DNA of 64,000 bases from Enoplosus armatus (Eukaryota; Chordata; Actinopteri; Centrarchiformes; Enoplosidae). The position numbers were made by a program, and so were the translations under genes. The stretch spans positions 823,501 to 887,500 of the forward strand of contig NC_092186.1 of assembly GCF_043641665.1 (NCBI RefSeq). The letters run 5' to 3'. This document shows, in pieces, positions 24,801 to 38,600 of the stretch. Numbering within the stretch: the stretch's first letter is position 1; each line of letters starts with the position of its first letter. Under the pieces are notes generated by a model. It made no database searches. It was not told the origin of the DNA and saw nothing but the letters and a program-made list of their open reading frames with translations.

Positions 24801-27800
24801 CAGTATGTGATGGTAAAGACTCATCAGCAGTTTGTAGAGAAAGCAGCTGGTTCAGCTGCTGCTGCTGCGACAATAGAGACAGAAGCTTTGTGGAGGCAGC
24901 TGGAAGCCTTCAGCTGCTGCTGCAGGAGGGAACACTGGAACTATGAGTCTGTGAGAGGGAAAATTAGCTTTCCCTTCTCAGCCACAAAAAGAAGAAAAAC
25001 AATGAAATACTTTCGCAAAATGTTCATAAATAATATGTTGAAATCATTAGATGCTAAATCAAAATGCTAAATCCCTCATTGCAATTGTGAAGAAGAATTG
25101 AACTTATTATTATTACTTGTTATTGAGATTAGTTTTTACATTTCTTGTCCTGGTGACAGTTATTTGTTGATTTTAAGAATAAAACTTACAGCTTCAATGA
25201 AGTGAAGTGAGGTTTTGCTTGCACCATTTTTAATAGAATATTTAGTTTGAAGCTGTCGATCAGAATAATAATATATAGATAATAAATTAGCAATTTGAAG
25301 ACGGGATGAGAAGGAATTTGTCATTTCTAACATTTTAAAGAGTAAATTATGATGTTAAATCAAAGAAATGATCAGTAGATTAATCAAGAATGACAAGTAG
25401 TGTTCATGCAGCCTGTTACAGTCGCTCCTGTTTGTTTTCTTGTTTTTTCTTACTTGTAAAAATAAAGTATTTCCGATTCTGATATAATAACTATAGTTGC
25501 AGCTCGAGTCACCTTAGATCCTGTTGGATGCAGTTCAGGAAATCCATCTTAGTGACTGGTGTCTCTCATGTCTGGCCCCGCCCCTCTCATGTCTGACCCC
25601 GCCCCCTGTATCTCAGTCCAGAGGAACATGTTGGACTTCCCGCAGCACGTGTCTCCCTGTAAAGAAGTCCGAGCTGCGAGCACCGACGCCGACAAGCGTC
25701 TGTCCGAGTTCGATGTGGAGATGAGCATGAGGGAGGACGTCTACCAGAGGATCGTCGCTCTGGAGGTGAGCTGACGTCCAATCAGCAGACAGATAGATGA
25801 TTGGTCGATATGTCTGTCATTAGTCTTTGGTCCCCCCCATGTCCCCATCGAAGATTTGGCTTCTTCTCATCACTGAACTCTCAGTGAGTTTTTCACAAAC
25901 TCATTAAAGTGACAATAATAGAACATCGGACTGTAATCAAATGTCCTCGTAAGTAAACTCAGACCCAAAGAATCTCCAACCCGAAGCACCCGGGAAGCCA
26001 GAAAACCTCAAGAGCGTACTGGATGTGCAAAGCTAATTTGGTGTCCTTTGGAGAAATATTAAAATGAAATATTCTAGAAATATGTGACAGCGGTTTCTGG
26101 TAAACCAAAACAGTGTAATCCTGTTGATCAGAAACGCGTCCCAGCGGCCTGGGTCACAGTCAGGGCCGGTGCTCATGTGTTCAGAAATAAACTGTACAGT
26201 CAAAGATCAAAATGATTTAGCAGCAATTAAAATATTCAAAAGCAACGACAGTCAAGTTCCAAACAAGGTTTTCACTTGTTTTGTCTCTTTGAATAGAGAC
26301 CTCTTATTTGCAGGATCTAGTCTAGAAGTCCAGGATCTGCAGATCACTTGGACCTGTTTCAGGTCTCCTCACAGCGTCCTGGTTTCTAAAGGTTTCTTGT
26401 TCTTTCTGTCTACAGAAGAAAGTCGACGGCGACAGCCTCACTGCAGAGTCCAAACGTTACATGGAGCGACTGATCAAACTGGGGAAGAGAAACGGCCTCC
26501 ACCTGCTCAGAGAGACACAAGAGGTGGAGCTGCTTCCTGATCTGAACCTTTATTATCCCGGGAGACTGAAGCTCTCTCAGCCACAAGTTCTCTCCACCCT
26601 TAGAACACCACCGCCCACCATCATTCCTCATGCAGAGAGATTAAACATGTCCACCATCTTATATTTATTCCAGATAACATTGTTGTCCAGTTTTTCCTTA
26701 ATAACTACAGCGAAGTGAGGAGGTAACGAAGCTTTCTGAAGCTCTCAACTGCTTGAAACAGAACAGCTGATCCTGATCCTGCAGATTAGCTCGGGACCAA
26801 CGTTGTGGAGCTTTAACATGCAGGATATCTGTGTATTAAAGTACGTTTATTTGAGTAGTTAAGAGGAACTATTATCTGCGGATGGCTGAGTGGGATCAGT
26901 GGGCTACATGGATTAAGTCCCCTGTCAGTGTAACTGTAATCTTATTTTGTGGTCTCTGGTGTCAGGTAGAGGCATTAGACTCTGATCCACCTTCACTCTG
27001 CTGTAACAGGAGATCAAGACCATCAAGAAGAAGCTGAGCAACCTGTGCATCGATTTCAACAAGAACCTGAACGAGGACACCACCAGTCTGTCCTTCACCA
27101 GAGACGAGCTGGGTGAGTCCGCCGGTCCTGGACCTGCGACAGTCTGACCTGGTTTTTCCTCTCTTGAGTATTAAACGTGTTGGTTTCAGGCGGCCTCCCC
27201 GAGGACTTCCTGAGCTCTCTGGAGAGGGATGGAGAGAAGCTGAAGGTCACCCTGAAGTATCCTCATTACTTCCCCACCATGAAGAAGTGCTTCGTCCCAG
27301 AAACCCGCAGGAAGCTGGAGGAGGCGTTCAACTCCCGCTGCAAAGAGGTGAGGCGGGAAACGAACACTGTCTGTCATCAGCTGTAAGAGTTTCAGACGTT
27401 TAGATAGTGAGCAGGGTTTCATGATGGGAAGAACGAGAGTCAGGATGCTGTGAGTGTAAAGCTGTTCTGAGAACAGAGCCGCTAATATGTTGGTGGAACA
27501 CTTAGACTCCAAACAGTGGACTTAGAGCTCGGCTTCCCTCCTCAGATTCTTCTTGAATTCATCACTGAGCTGGTTTTTATGTTTGCATGTTAAATATCGT
27601 TTTAATTAAAGGATCATTCCTGTTTATTACAACTTGGCTCTTATTTGGTAGTTATGTCCATCATCTCTATCAGTGATAATAACACTATATTATAATAATG
27701 ACACTGTACCCAACAAGCTCATATCTGAGATCTGGGAACATGCTGGCATCACTAAACAAAGTCAGAATGGAATGATCTATTAACACCTTCATGTGTGTGT

Positions 27801-30800
27801 TTTCAGGAGAACTCGGCCATCCTGAAGGAGCTGGTGGAGCTTCGGGCTCAGAAAAGCTCCGTGCTCAGCTTCACCACCCACGCTGACTTCGTCCTGGAGA
27901 TGAACATGGCCAAATCTGGAAAGAAGGTGGCCGGTTTCCTGGGTGAGTGAGCTGCAGAGAGAAACTGAATGTTTAAGGAAAGTAACAGAAGACGTGGTTT
28001 TGCTTTCTGTGAAGGACTGAACATTAGTGATGAACACTCAACTGAATATGTAAGAGCTGATGTTGAATGTTGGAGAGAGTTTGAATCATTTCAAGTAACT
28101 CTGTTTTGGGAGATGGTTGTAAAGCTACAACAGGTACCAGGATATAAAGGTCTGTGATGGGAAACGACAGGTCTTTGGTTCAAAAAGTAGAAAAGCTCTT
28201 AGGAGGAACTGGAGGAAGATAGAACCAACGGCTGATAATGAAGAAAGATCTTGAGACTACAAGAAGCACAACTGGGGCAAAATGGGAAAACGGACTCTAT
28301 GAGACTGAAAATGGCGACTGAAGGAAGGAAAACATGTTTGGCCTTTTTGTTACTGTCATTGTTTAATGTTGAAAATATTCACGTCACGGTTTGGATAGAA
28401 TAATGTCATATAATGTTTTCTGTCATCTGATCCAGAGTTCAAAGTTCAACGAAACTTCCAGAAGTGAAACGTGAACTTTTCTCTCTGTGTTGCGTCTTCA
28501 GAGGAGCTGGCCCGTAAACTGAAGCCGCTGGGTGACGAAGAGCGCGCGGTCATCCTCCAACTGAAGGAGAAGGAGTGTCAGAAGAGAAATCTGCCTTTCA
28601 ACGGAGAGCTGCACGCCTGGGACACCCGCTACTTCATGACCCAGGTAAGAGCTGCACACCTGAGCCACCTGCTGCTGCAGGTGGAGCCACAAAGATCAGA
28701 GAGACGAAGCTCCTACAGACGGAGCGAATCCAGCAGCTCCAGGACTCCAGGTCTTTGATTCACTGATGGACCTTCAAAACACACAAGAAGAACTATTGTT
28801 TCCGACATGGTCCAAAGATGTTAAAAGACAGACACAGAAAACATAAAAGCACCTAAACGCAACAAAACAAACGAATGAATCTTGAACAATATGATCTCAT
28901 CTTCACATGAAGCTGCAGCAGGAGGTCAGAGATGAAGAGAGTTTAAATCTGATGCTGTTTACGTCCTGCAGTCAAACACAAAAGCTTCTTTCATTCCGTG
29001 TGTTCTGTTCCTGTGTGACAGTAACTTTTATCTCTACTTCTTCTTCCTCCTCCTCCTCCTCCCCTCAGGTGGAGGAGACGCAGTACGCTGTGGACCAGAA
29101 CCTGCTGAAGGAGTATTTCCCTATGGAGGTGGTGACTCAGGGTCTGTTGGACATCTACCAGGAGCTTCTGGGTCTGTCCTTCGAGCTGGTGGACGGAGCC
29201 GCCGTCTGGCACCCGGACGTCACTCTGTACTGTGTGAAGGACCGCAGCAGTGGTCAGGTGGTCGGCCAGTTCTACCTGGACCTGTACCCCAGGTGAGGGC
29301 TCAGCAGGCGGGGTCGCGGGACGGCAGAAAGCACCATGTTGTTTTAGGGTGTAGATGTGACTAGAAGTCTCCAGGTGTTCTCAGTGTCCCCTCTCGTACC
29401 TGTCCTGTGCAGGGAGGGTAAGTACGGTCACGCCGCCTGCTTCGGCCTCCAGCCCGGCTGTCTGCTGCCCGACGGCACGCGGCAGATGTCGGTGGCGGCC
29501 ATGGTGGCCAACTTCAGCAAGCCGACGGCCGACGCCCCGTCGCTCCTGCAGCACGACGAGGTGGAGACGTACTTCCACGAGTTCGGCCACGTCATGCACC
29601 AACTCTGCGCCGAGGTCAGCTGATAAACACACACCTTCACCTGTAGTTACTGTTGCTACACCTGTCGAGCTTTCTGTTGGAGCGGGCCGTGGGTGCAGTT
29701 TACTGTAATAACGGCGGCAGATTTACCTTCGAAAGCCTTCGTCCTTTTTGAAACAAGGGGTCCTTGATTTCAGGCAGAAGCAGCTTCTCATGTCCAGTGA
29801 AGTGATAGCTAGTCTAATTTTATCAGCTGTAGCTAGTTAACGTTAGCTCTGTGTCCACCCGTCGCAGGTGATAATATGCTAACTCAGCACTGTTAGTCAG
29901 TCAGTGTTAGACAGCACAGTATTGTAAAGACGTTTACTATAGAAAGTTACAGATCTTTACTTGTTTGTGTTCAGAGAGTTTAGGATGAGGACTAACTGAT
30001 GAGTTTCACAAAGTAAACTTCGACTCAATTCATTGAAAACATACATGAAGTTTCAGTATTTGACTGTTGACCCCAGAAGGATGTGATTCCTGATTGGCTG
30101 TGTGTCTGTGTGTTTGCAGGCGGACTACGCCATGTTCAGCGGGACTCACGTGGAGCGGGACTTTGTGGAGGCTCCGTCTCAGATGTTGGAGAACTGGGTT
30201 TGGGAGAGGGAGCCTCTGCAGAGGATGTCCAGACACTACAAGACCGGCAACGCCATCCCTGAGGAGCTGCTCGACAAACTCATCAAGTCCCGCCTCGCCA
30301 ACACCGGTGGGTACCGAACAGGAAGTCGTACTGTTGTTTCTGCGAAACACTCGTTTCACTGTTGTCATGGTAACCGCGACTCTCCTGCAGGTCTGTTTAA
30401 CCTGAGGCAGATCGTCCTGGCTAAAGTGGATCAGGCTCTGCACACCAGGAACGGACTCGACGCGGCAGAGGAGTACGGACGTCTCTGTCAGGACGTCCTG
30501 GGAATCCCTGCGTCTCCAGGTCACCTTTTAAATGCTTATAGATAAATAAATGAATATGCACAGAGGTTCTACACCAAGAAAACCAAAACATTTATCAGTG
30601 AGACACAAGAGGCTCCACCTAGTGCCACTTTGATCTGAAATCTATATTCAGATTCCAACAGAAGTTATGGTGGTATCATATACGGAAATAAATGTAGTGG
30701 ACGCAAAGTGATAAGCCTTCGAATTAAGTAACAAAAATAACCATTTCTTTTTTGGACAGTTCCCCCGAAAATAACCGAACCTCCAAACTCACCGCTGTCT

Positions 30801-32197
30801 GGTTTCCTCCGCCTCGTCCGCCTCGTCCTCCTCGTCCTCCTCGTCTCTGACCTTTGACCTTTCTCTGTAGGAACCAACATGCCGGCGACCTTCGGGCACC
30901 TGGCCGGCGGTTACGATGCTCAGTACTACGGTTACCTGTGGAGCGAGGTGTTCTCCATGGACATGTTCTTCGCTCGCTTCAAACAGGAGGGAATCATGAA
31001 CCCCAAGGTCAGATCCCAGAACACACGGCTGAGGAGACTGTGGCCTTATGATAACAACATGGACAAATAATCCAGTATATGACGAGTTTTCAGTGGACAC
31101 ACAGGCCGTGTCCGTTAGAGGTTTTTATATAACGAAGATAAAACAGAAAGAATTGTTAAAGACCACAAACCAGAGCAGAGGTCTACAAAATCCTATGTTA
31201 AGAATGAAAGGACAGCTGAAGCGCTTATCTTCAGTCAGCTCGACGACTCAGATCTCAGATCAGGCAGCTTATTTTTATCTTCTGTTTTATTTAGTTTTTC
31301 TCTTTTTGGAATCCTATTCATGTGAACTTGTGTTTCTCATGTTGTTGAACGCTGCTGTGCAGATGAAGTTTACTTATCTTTTGTTATTTCTGTAAGTCGA
31401 CCTGTGCAGCTGCAACCATCTCGTCCTAGCTAACGTTTGTGTTCTTAATCCTGCCTACATTAACAATGGTACAACTTTATTTATAAAGCACATTTCATAC
31501 ACAATGATGCAATACAATGTGCTTCTCCCAAAAAGGAAAATACACGTAAACAGACAACAAATGAGAGATCATAAACAAACTGAAGCAAAACGTAGGACAG
31601 ACGTCACTGTTGTTGCTGATCACAGGTCAGATTTAGGGCGACACCACCGATCAGACCAAAGTCTGATAAAATCACAGCGTGGAGGGATTCTACTAGTTTG
31701 ATTTCTACAGCGGGAGTCAGGTGCATACATTAGCATGAAAACAGAGAACAAAGAATGTTTGGTGGTATTTTGGGGAAAGCGTTCTCCTGTCAGACCGATG
31801 ATGATCTGTGTATGCTGCCGTTACACGTGGGCTCTGTTCCGGTTCCACATGTCAAAATAGAGATCCGTTAGAATCTCGTAGATCATTTTAAAAGGCACAC
31901 ATGGATAATGTAGATGTTGTTATTATACTTAGCGCAAAGACCTAAAGGGACAGCAGGACAGAGCCACTATGAGTTCAGGACTTTGATGTAGATTTTGACT
32001 GACTGTGAATTGCTGTCCCCTGATTGGTCCTCCAGGTGGGTCTGGACTACAGGAAGTTCATCCTGCGGCCCGGCGGCTCCGAGGACGCCTCTGAGATGTT
32101 GAGGAAGTTCCTCGGGCGTGAACCCAAACAGGAAGCGTTCCTCCTGAGTAAAGGATTGACGGTGGAGCTGGACGCCGGCACGCCGTGTCCCTGCTGA
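21887..32197 (+). CDS. thop1: thimet oligopeptidase
   Basis: Cytosolic M3-family zinc metallopeptidase that cleaves short peptides such as neuropeptides and proteasome products. Fourteen coding exons: 21887-21899, 23266-23472, 25617-25765, 26416-26523, 27010-27112, 27190-27347, 27807-27942, 28502-28644, 29069-29292, 29413-29614, 30120-30306, 30391-30519, 30871-31007 and 32036-32197. They total 2058 nt (685 residues; human 689), all in phase. The zinc motif HEFGH is at residues 469-473, with the third ligand Glu498 in [11 protein letters not shown], matching human H473/H477/E502. Conserved blocks include YDRVG near the N-terminus, [31 protein letters not shown], and the substrate-loop segment [20 protein letters not shown]. 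The first coding exon holds only 13 coding bases. Neurolysin is the closest relative, but sequence and linkage to sgta favour thop1. No break was seen. Confidence 0.96.
22760..23180. mobile_element. AGTACTT-rich non-autonomous element, best-preserved copy
   Basis: About 420 bp in thop1 intron 1, bounded by CAGCGGTGGAAAGTAA on the left and CTTCTTCCACCACTG on the right. These form imperfect terminal inverted repeats (CAGYGGTGGAARRA). Internal AGTACTT/AAGTACT words are arranged symmetrically near both ends. There is no transposase frame. Related pieces occur throughout the window (about 2425, 2865, 7288, 9500, 9643, 12290, 13012, 13965, 32790, 33972, 43470 and 51820). No clear target-site duplication was found. 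Confidence 0.7.
24254..24466. mobile_element. 213-bp MITE with 16-bp perfect TIRs and TTAA ends
   Basis: Starts TTAACCTCCTAAGACC and ends GGTCTTAGGAGGTTAA, exact reverse complements of 16 bases. The outer TTAA fits the TTAA target duplication of piggyBac-type transposons. The interior has no open frame, so it is a non-autonomous MITE. It lies in thop1 intron 2. Confidence 0.8.
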
Positions 32198-32267
32198 CCA
32201 ATCACAGCAGCCGGCTCCGCCCCCCAGCAGTAACCCACAGAGAACAACAGACTGAAGTTTTCTAGAA

Positions 32268-32308
32268 AATAAACAATGAAATGTTACCCAACGTGAGCAG
32301 TAAATAAA
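32268..32308 (+). terminator. thop1 polyadenylation signals
   Basis: Two AATAAA hexamers at 32268-32273 and 32303-32308, 71 and 106 bp after the thop1 stop. A third occurs near 32429. The first two are the most likely cleavage signals. Confidence 0.6.
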
Positions 32309-32789
32309 GTGATTTGAGGTGACGTCCTGTGTGTAGAAGTCTTCTTCACTGGGCTCAACGTTTGTGTCCGACACAGAAATGAGTCCCGACGGTCTCATCC
32401 ACACCTGACACAGCGCTGCATTTCAAAATAAAACTTTTAATAATCATCATTTATTTGTTGATTATATTTTAGGGGGACAAAATATTGATGTGGAAATTTG
32501 TGCGAGCAGATTAGTAAACCGAGCGCAGGGATTGGTTCACCGTCGTGACCTCAGCTCTGATCTGTCAGCAGCCACATCTGCACAGCGAGTAGCCAACATT
32601 TCTCTACATGTGGATAACTTATCATTTATTATTTTAAAGATTTGAGGATAATTCTGCATCTGCCCACAGATGACATAACAAGTGCAAGTCATTCATTTAA
32701 AGTATTCAAATCAAAATGTACTCATAGAATTCACTTGTTCTGCAAATTCTATATTATCATATTTTACATTATTAGATAATGGATAATAA

Positions 32790-32950
32790 ATTCAGGGGAA
32801 TTAGTTTTTATGTAAAAGTAACTAAAGCTGTCAAATAAATGTAGAAGAGTAGAAGCATAAAGTGGCAGGAAATGAAAATACTCAAAGTATCTCAAAATTG
32901 TACAAAAGTACAGTACTTGAGTAAATGTACTTAGTTACTTTCCACCACTC
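32790..32950 (-). mobile_element. AGTACTT-rich element fragment, inverted
   Basis: Reads 'caaaagtacagtacttgagt' then 'ttagttactttccaccact' at the right edge, which is the reverse complement of the left end of the 22760 copy. Confidence 0.6.
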
Positions 32951-34660
32951 AGCTCTGTAATTTGGAGCCATTTACTGATTGACATGCAACAGCAACCAAT
33001 CAGCAGCCTCCTCAGGTGAAGTGTGTTGAGCTGCAGTTCCTCTTGCGTCCACTAGATGCTGCTTGGATCAAACTTGAAGTGAATGGGGAAACCTCCAACT
33101 TCTCTCTACAAACTCAGTTTGGGTTCTGCTCTCAGGCGTTAGTTTGTCTTCTTCTGATGTGAGTCTGAGAGCAGATTGTTCTATTAAAGAGTTATTATAG
33201 CTGCTTTTTGATTGACAGGTGTCGCCCCCTGTCACCACATGCTCTGGTGGTTGCTGCTTCGTCTCTTTATGCCGCAGCAGGCAGCCACACATGAGAGGTT
33301 TCATACGGACTGATGGGAGTATGAAGTATCAGCAGGTGACTGAGGTGGCGTCTCCCAGCTGGAGTCTCTGATGTAACGTCCTCAGAGACCTGCAGGTCAA
33401 CAGCTCTGCTTTAAGAAAACAGCCTGAGGGTGAAACTGCAGAACAAACAGATTCACAGGACGGAGGGCAGATTTTACATCGTCCAAAACAACCGCAGCGC
33501 TTATTTTACACGTTTAAGCTACAAGTCCTGTCAGCGTTCTTCTCTGCTGATCACTTTTCAAAACCTCCATCAGTTTCTCGATTTCCTTCCTTCACTTCAT
33601 TTGTATGGAAATCATCTTTGAAAGACATGAAACTTGAATCTATCACAGTCAACATTTACATTAAGCCTCTCTATAACAGAACGTATTCCAAGTTCTTGTT
33701 TGCCTTTGACCCGTTAGGACAAAGCCACATCTACATGCTACTCCTTATCCCAGGTTTCATATCTGAGAGTTGTGATTAGTTCAATATGAGCCATTGATCC
33801 TTCTCAGATGGATTCATCAGTAGAGTCTGGTCCCCGCCTAGTCCTGATCCAGGACTGATTGTAGGGAATCTTCTTTGTGACTTATAAGGTGGAAAAACAC
33901 GACGTCAGGAGGGTGTAAAATGTATTAAAGTCAACATCAAAGATGCTGCAGGAGTTCTGAAGTACTGCTCAGCCGTGGTGGAAAGTAACGAAGTACATTT
34001 ACTCAACTACTGTACTTAAGTAAAGTACAAGTACATAAATAAAACAAAGGAAATTACATTTAACAACGTAAATAAAATGTTTGTCAGTACAATTTCCATT
34101 ACAATGTGCTTCCAAGACATCCTTGTAATAATATTCTTTTATTAACACGAGTGTATTAATTACTCTTTAATGGGATTTTAATTTATGTCCATGATGCACT
34201 AATCCCCTGAATAGTAAAAATAATATTTCATTATTTGCAGTTTGGTAAGGGACAGAAATCACCTGAACCTGATGAAAAAAACACACCTGTCTGATGTCTG
34301 AGGTGTTTGTGCGTCACATGATGTCAGAGGTTTGTAGCTGTCTCTTCAGGTGCAGCAGATGTCCTGCAGCTCTACAGTAGCTTTGTTATCCTCATTATCA
34401 TCATCCTCGCCTTCGTCTTCAGTGTAATTAGCTCTGAGCTGCAGCTGTGAGCGGCGGCCCCTGGGGGCCCGACTCCCACAGGCCCCGCTTAGTAAACACT
34501 CAGGTGCGAGTAAAGACACTAAAACCAACAGAGAACAAACAACAACGTTACACACTTCTGGAAACTCTTCTTGCTTCACTTGAATGGCCTCACAGCTAAT
34601 TAACAGACTGTAATTTGTTTCTGGATATGTGTCCGGGACAGGGACAGGTCCAGGATGCGT

Positions 34661-34717
34661 TTAGCCTAGCTTAGCATAAAGACTGGAAGCAGGGGGGGAC
34701 TGCTAGCCTAGCCCCAT
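34661..34717 (+). repeat. dispersed repeat fragment (GCTTAGCATAAAGACTGG type)
   Basis: Shares 'agcctagcttagcataaaga' and the following 'ctggaagcag' with 60789-60851, and with 57748-57804 in the opposite orientation. Three copies in 64 kb mark it as a dispersed element. The family is not named here. Confidence 0.75.
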
Positions 34718-35252
34718 CAAAAGAGAATAAACAATCTGTCTGATTTATATGTTGTATCTAATGTTAGCTAACAAGCTAGTCACCAGTTCATCCATTAGTC
34801 AGGTGGGTTTAGTTAAGTCAAGCCAGGAGTTTACTCTTAAGCTAACAGGCGCTAAAAGCTAACATCAACAAACTGATCACAAAGTAGCTGAGAAGCCACC
34901 GTCACTAATAATATAGATGATTCAAATACAATATTAACCAGTACTGTTGGTTTAGCTGATTTTAGCTATGAAACGATATCTGTGAAATGATTTATATAAT
35001 AAAATAGCTAATTTAGGCTATGTATACAGTGTAATCACAAAGCTAGCAGTTAGGTTAGCCATCTTGGAATATACATGAACACTAAAATCTAAACAACAGG
35101 AGGTTTTCTTGATATTTCCATTTTGCTAAAATAATGTGAATGCAGCTACGCAGCTAGATGGACCTAGAAGCTAACTCTAAGCTAACTGAATAGTGTATGT
35201 TAGTTTGGTGTAGCTAAAGGTTAGCTCAAACAGTTTGGTTCTGGTTAGCAAA

Positions 35253-35478
35253 CAGATGTGCTGCTTTCCCTCTGAATGCTGTTAATAACTGTAATGTCTT
35301 GTTAATAATGTGGAGCTTTGTGAAGGCGTCACTTTGGGCTCTGGGTCATTGTGACCAAACAATCGATCCATTAATGGAGAAAATAATCAGCTGATTCATC
35401 CACAGTGAACTAATAATCATTAGCTGACAGTTCAGAATAAGCTCCACCTCAACTCCAACAGTAACCTGCTTCACATTA
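35253..35478 (+). repeat. long direct repeat, copy B
   Basis: About 226 bp nearly identical to 12504-12732, about 23 kb away, in the same orientation. It ends at 'cctgcttcacatta', after which the two copies diverge. It lies just upstream of nwd1 exon 1. Confidence 0.9.
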
Positions 35479-35661
35479 CTGATGATTGTGATAATTACTC
35501 CAGTTTCATGTGATTAACATGTAACAGCAGGTACGCTGCAGGTACGCTGCAGGTCATGTGAGAGAAGCGGTTGTCCTGGAGGAAACTCTCTGAGGGAAAC
35601 AAACAGGCAGCTGAGGGAGGGAAGACCAGACGACCGGAGCAGTCTGAGGAAGAAGAGGACG

Positions 35662-38600
35662 ATGGCGGAGCTTCCAACAGCAGCAGGAGGAGCAGGAGGA
35701 GCAGGAGGAGACGTCAGCCTGCAGGACGTCCTGAGAGGACGGACGGATGGAGCTCAGAGGACGAGGAGCAGCTCCAACATGATCCGGGTGTTCATCGGCT
35801 CCACATTCACAGGTCAGAGCGGTTTAACTCACTGATTATGGTCTCCACATAATCTCATGATGACAGAGGACCACCTCGGTGTGTGCTGTGGTCCTGATTC
35901 TGACTCTGCACTTCACTGTTATTCTATAACCACAAATCCATTCTACACGTTCTCTTTTTTTAAAGGTTTACAGGCTTTGAAATGTTTTCTGAACATCATT
36001 TCACAAACTCAGACTCTTGTTGATCCACAGAAGAAGACGTTATTTTCAGTGTGATGGACAACACGAGTAATCCAGCAAGTTTCAGGAGTCTGCTCATTGA
36101 TTTTCATGTCACATGGAAATGATCAGAAACCAATGGCTGCCTGGAGGTGGAGGAAAAAACATATTTAGTAGTACATGTCGCTGAAATGGTCCTTTAATGA
36201 CAGGATTTGAAAGTTATTATTAGTCTGCGTTGAGACAAAGTTTGGATTTCTCCCAAATTATGGATCATTAAAGTGATGTGTTTGTATATTTTGTTTTCTC
36301 AGCTTTGTTGTCAGATAAACTAAATAAAGTGTAAGTCAGGACTGTAGTCAGGGTTTTAGAAAAACAATTAGGATTTTTCATATTTGATTTACTCCAAAAT
36401 AATATGAATATTAATAATAATAACTCAACTTGTAAGGCAGTGCAGGAAGACAACATAACAAGACAATCACAGATATAAAAACAGAAGACAGTTACATATA
36501 AAAGCACCAATAAGCTACAAACAAGGAAAACAATTAAAAGTAAACATAAAGTCTGGCTGTAACGTTACAAATAAATAAGTCTGGTTGTCAGAGAAGAAGG
36601 CGAGTCTGTAAAAATGTGTTTTAATCAATTTAATAACGTAGACATGAGCTCAGGGGGGTCGAGGCTACAGCAGCAGGTGACCTCACGTCAGATTGCCTCT
36701 GATTCATGCTTCTGTACCGCTGAGCTCAGTCTTACATTAGACCAGACGGACTGTGATTCTCCTTTGACCTCTCTGACACTGTCTCTGCTCTCTGCTCAGA
36801 TATGAGCAGTGAGAGGAAAGCCCTGCTGGACAGAGCTTACCCAGAAGTCCTTGCTTTCTGTCGCAGTCTGGGGCTGGTGTTCGAGGTCAGTTCCCCTCCT
36901 TTAATGTAAAGTTTACTGTAAATAGATGACAGAGTCATCCGGATAATGTGAATATCTGCTCATGGATCAGTGAGGTCACTTCCTGTTCAGGTGGTGGATC
37001 TGCGTTGGGGGATCCGAAGCGTCCCGTCCGGAGACCACGAGGCCTGCGAGATCTTCCTGCAGGAGATCAGGAGCTGTAGGAGGATTTCAGCCGGTCCAGC
37101 TTTCATCGTGAGCCTCTCATGCTCCAGATTTCTTCTTCTTTAAAACATATTCAGCCTGTAAGATTACAGCTGACAGAAAACACACATCCAGGAAATCTTA
37201 AAAACACAATTCTTCTTCTTTCAATCAGCGTTCCAGTCATGGAAAAGTCCTGGAAAAATAGACAAAATAGAACAAAATATCCTGAAAAAGGTTCTACTAC
37301 CTTTTATTTTCCATTTTTGATAGTATTGGTGGTTGGAGTTTTTTTAAGTAATAGCCACTGAAGGTGTTTCCTTTCTGTAGTGACCTCTCTATGTTGTACT
37401 CTTCATTGTTAGCTGTTAAGTTGCTCTTGCTCTGGAGGGCTGCAAATAATAATCATTTTCATTATTGATGAATCTGCCGGCTATTGTCTTGAGTCATTGT
37501 TTGGTCTGTAGAACGTCAGACAAAATGTCAAAACGTTCAGTTGACTGTGATATAAAACAGAGAAAAGCAGCAGATCATCACACTGTCAATCTACTAATCA
37601 TTTCAGCTTTTACTTGATGTGCTACAAACATCTAATGAGGCTGTCGGGGTTCCCAAAGTGTCAGTGGTGAAGCTGAGATCACATGGCACCAGATAGTTTG
37701 ACAGTCGCTGAACACTCAAACTACCAGTGAACTTAGGTGGACTGAGGTTAACAGTATCTGAAACTGAAACAAGATTAGCTTCATTTGGCTGATTAAAGTC
37801 AGACTTAAAGTTTAAGTTCAGGGTCAGCTTATGATGTTATGATGAAATATGTTTCTCTCTGAAGCACAAAAACTACATCTTATTGTCCAGCCAGAGGAGA
37901 TGTGCAGAGAGGAAGACGAGATACCACAACCACACTTTCCTTCTTCTGAACCAAAGCAACTAGACATCCAGTGTTTTCGATGTTTTTATTAGACATTTCT
38001 GTTGGAGTGGAAGTATTTAATCCAGGATCATCTTTCAGCTTGTTCTTCTTCTTCTTCTCTTTATTTTCCTGGGTCCGGGCTCCAAAGGCTCTGCTGGGGA
38101 ACCGGTACGGCCACCGAGCTCTTCCTCGCCTCATCCCAGAGAAGCAGTTTGAAGTTCTTTTGTCCAAGCTCTCCAAAAACCCTGAAGGCATCAAGCAGCT
38201 GAATCAGTGGTTCTTAAAAGACAACAATGCTGTCCCACCCACCTACGTCCTTCAGCCAATCACGGCTCACTTCCCCCACTACAGCGACCTCCGACCTGAG
38301 AGCGGGCCGCAGCGTGACAACAACCTACTTTCCTGGCGTTTCACAGAGACTCAACTGTTGCAGCTCCTACGATCCGCCGCCACAGACGCCGAGGCAGCCG
38401 GAGACATCACAGCCGAGCAGAAGCAACTCTTCTACATATCAGGTCAGAGACGGTCGCACAGTTTGTCCCTTCTTTGTCTCAAAGTATTAGTACAATGTGA
38501 GTCTTCCTCTTCTCGTCCATAGTCACAGAGCGAGAGTTGGAGCAGGGTTTGTGGAAGGACGACAGCAAACCTTCGGCTCTACTCTTCGTCCGAGAGATTC

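Larger units (their letters stand above)
32198..35661. other. intergenic region between thop1 and nwd1
   Basis: No gene recognised. It holds the short thop1 3'UTR, an inverted AGTACTT-rich element fragment (about 32790-32950), another fragment at 33972-34050, a 'CTTAGCATAAAGACTGG' repeat piece (34661-34717) and copy B of the long direct repeat (35253-35478). The nwd1 promoter must lie just left of 35662, but no core element was recognised. Confidence 0.6.
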
